Notes under the pieces: model-generated | What the model saw: only the letters and a program-made list of their open reading frames with translations | What the model was told of the DNA's origin: nothing | Databases searched by the model: none | Program-made: the position numbers and the translations under genes | Part shown: positions 5,622 through 6,220 of the stretch, one piece after another | Layout: every line of letters begins with the position of its first letter | Numbering within the stretch: the first letter of the stretch is position 1 | NCBI GenBank assembly: GCA_002384765.1 | Contig: DGBM01000332.1 | Span: 1 to 6,220 of the forward strand | Reading direction: 5' to 3' | DNA from: Demequinaceae bacterium UBA4004 | GTDB taxonomy: Bacteria; Actinomycetota; Actinomycetes; Actinomycetales; Demequinaceae | Length of the DNA stretch: 6,220 nucleotides

Positions 5622-6220
5622 ATGGGCTTGCGTGATGCGGCGTACCGCGGGTACGAGGCGTTGCTGTCGCGCGACCTGAAGGCGCGCGGGTCGGGGCCAC
5701 GCCACATCGGCGTCATCCTCGATGGCAACCGCCGCTGGGCCAAACTCAGCGGGACATCGGCAGCACACGGTCACCAGCGCGGTGCCGACAAGATCACCGA
5801 GGTTCTCGAGTGGTCCAAGGACGCCGGCGTGGAGGTGGTGACCCTCTGGTTGCTCTCCACCGACAACCTTGCACGTGACGGGCACGAGCTGAGCGACCTG
5901 CTGGAGATCATCGTGGACGCTGTGGAGCGGCTCGCGCGCGACGGCCGGTGGAGACTTCAGCACGTGGGCGACGCGTCGCTGCTCCCGCCTGACATCGCCC
6001 AGCGCTTGAATGCCGCGGTCGAGTCCACTGAGGATGCCACCGAACTCCACGTCAACGTCGCCGTGGGCTACGGCGGTCGACACGAGATTGCCGATGCCGT
6101 CCGGTCGTTCCTGCTGGAGGGTGTTGCGGCGGGCCACTCACTGGAGGAGGTCGCCAAGCAGTTCTCGGTGGAACACATCGCCGAGCACCTGTACACCAAG
6201 GGCCAGCCCGATCCGGATCT
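5622..6220 (+). CDS. cis-prenyltransferase (isoprenyl diphosphate synthase, UppS family; probably short-chain Z-FPP synthase type), 3' truncated by window edge
   Basis: Condenses isopentenyl diphosphate onto an allylic diphosphate to make cis-prenyl diphosphates, precursors of the lipid carrier for cell-wall synthesis. The ATG at 5622 has GGAGGG 5 nt upstream; 199 codons run to the window end without a stop, so about 50 residues are missing. Visible motifs are ILDGNRRWA with catalytic Asp34, AHGHQRGADK, TLWLLSTDN (74-82), NVAVGYGGRHEI and LYTKGQPDPDL. The STDN form, in place of the SxEN seen in typical UppS, and the VNVAVGYGGR block closely resemble Rv1086, which makes C15 Z,E-farnesyl diphosphate. 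Leu77 stands where E. coli UppS has Ala69, a bulky residue that would shorten the product pocket. Family is certain; chain length is inferred. It is divergent from trhA (65-bp gap). Many pipelines would label it uppS. Confidence 0.93.
   Translation, partial: MGLRDAAYRGYEALLSRDLKARGSGPRHIGVILDGNRRWAKLSGTSAAHGHQRGADKITEVLEWSKDAGVEVVTLWLLSTDNLARDGHELSDLLEIIVDAVERLARDGRWRLQHVGDASLLPPDIAQRLNAAVESTEDATELHVNVAVGYGGRHEIADAVRSFLLEGVAAGHSLEEVAKQFSVEHIAEHLYTKGQPDPD

Noticed and set aside
5557..6137. Minus-strand open frames covering the prenyltransferase gene, including the extension of trhA to 5700
   Set aside because: The plus strand has all UppS-family motifs from 5622 on, so these are shadows.
1..6220. 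Search for a defence system, mobile element, CRISPR array, tRNA or other novel cassette
   Set aside because: No transposase, integrase, nuclease or toxin-like protein, no spaced direct repeats, no tRNA-like cloverleaf, and no shift in base composition was seen. All genes belong to ordinary housekeeping or metabolic families.

Overview
The window is 6.2 kb of high-GC DNA with uniform GC-rich codon use and tightly packed genes. The mix of families points to the Actinomycetota: a DUF4307 protein, a small one-helix protein like mycobacterial Rv1083, and a short-chain-type cis-prenyltransferase like Rv1086. A micrococcalean host is plausible, but the sequence alone does not fix the genus. I see no mobile element, CRISPR array, tRNA, rRNA or island signature.

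Layout, left to right: the C-terminal half of an acetylxylan esterase (+, cut by the left edge); msrA (-), converging on the esterase; an AI-2E-family membrane protein (+), divergent from msrA; rlmC (+), 18 bp downstream of it and probably co-transcribed; greA (-), converging on rlmC across a 42-bp gap holding two hairpins; a DUF4307 membrane protein (-); a 78-aa one-helix protein (+), divergent from DUF4307 with only 20 bp between start codons; trhA (hemolysin III/PAQR family, -), whose 3' end overlaps the small gene by 66 bp; and a cis-prenyltransferase (+, cut by the right edge), divergent from trhA. No stretch over 300 bp lacks a gene.

From greA rightward the order and strands match the Mycobacterium tuberculosis block greA(Rv1080c)-Rv1081c-mca(Rv1082)-Rv1083-Rv1084-Rv1085c-Rv1086, as recalled from general knowledge. 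Here mca (mycothiol S-conjugate amidase) and the YyaL-like Rv1084 are missing, and the flanking genes abut cleanly. This is the most informative biological observation in the window.

The second theme is transcription starts. Three genes (AI-2E, DUF4307, trhA) have no Shine-Dalgarno sequence but carry a TANNNT -10 hexamer 6-8 nt before the start codon, which predicts leaderless mRNAs. msrA, greA and the prenyltransferase have normal ribosome binding sites. I do not see an undescribed system; the region looks like ordinary core genome: methionine-sulfoxide repair, rRNA modification, transcript cleavage, membrane homeostasis and isoprenoid synthesis.
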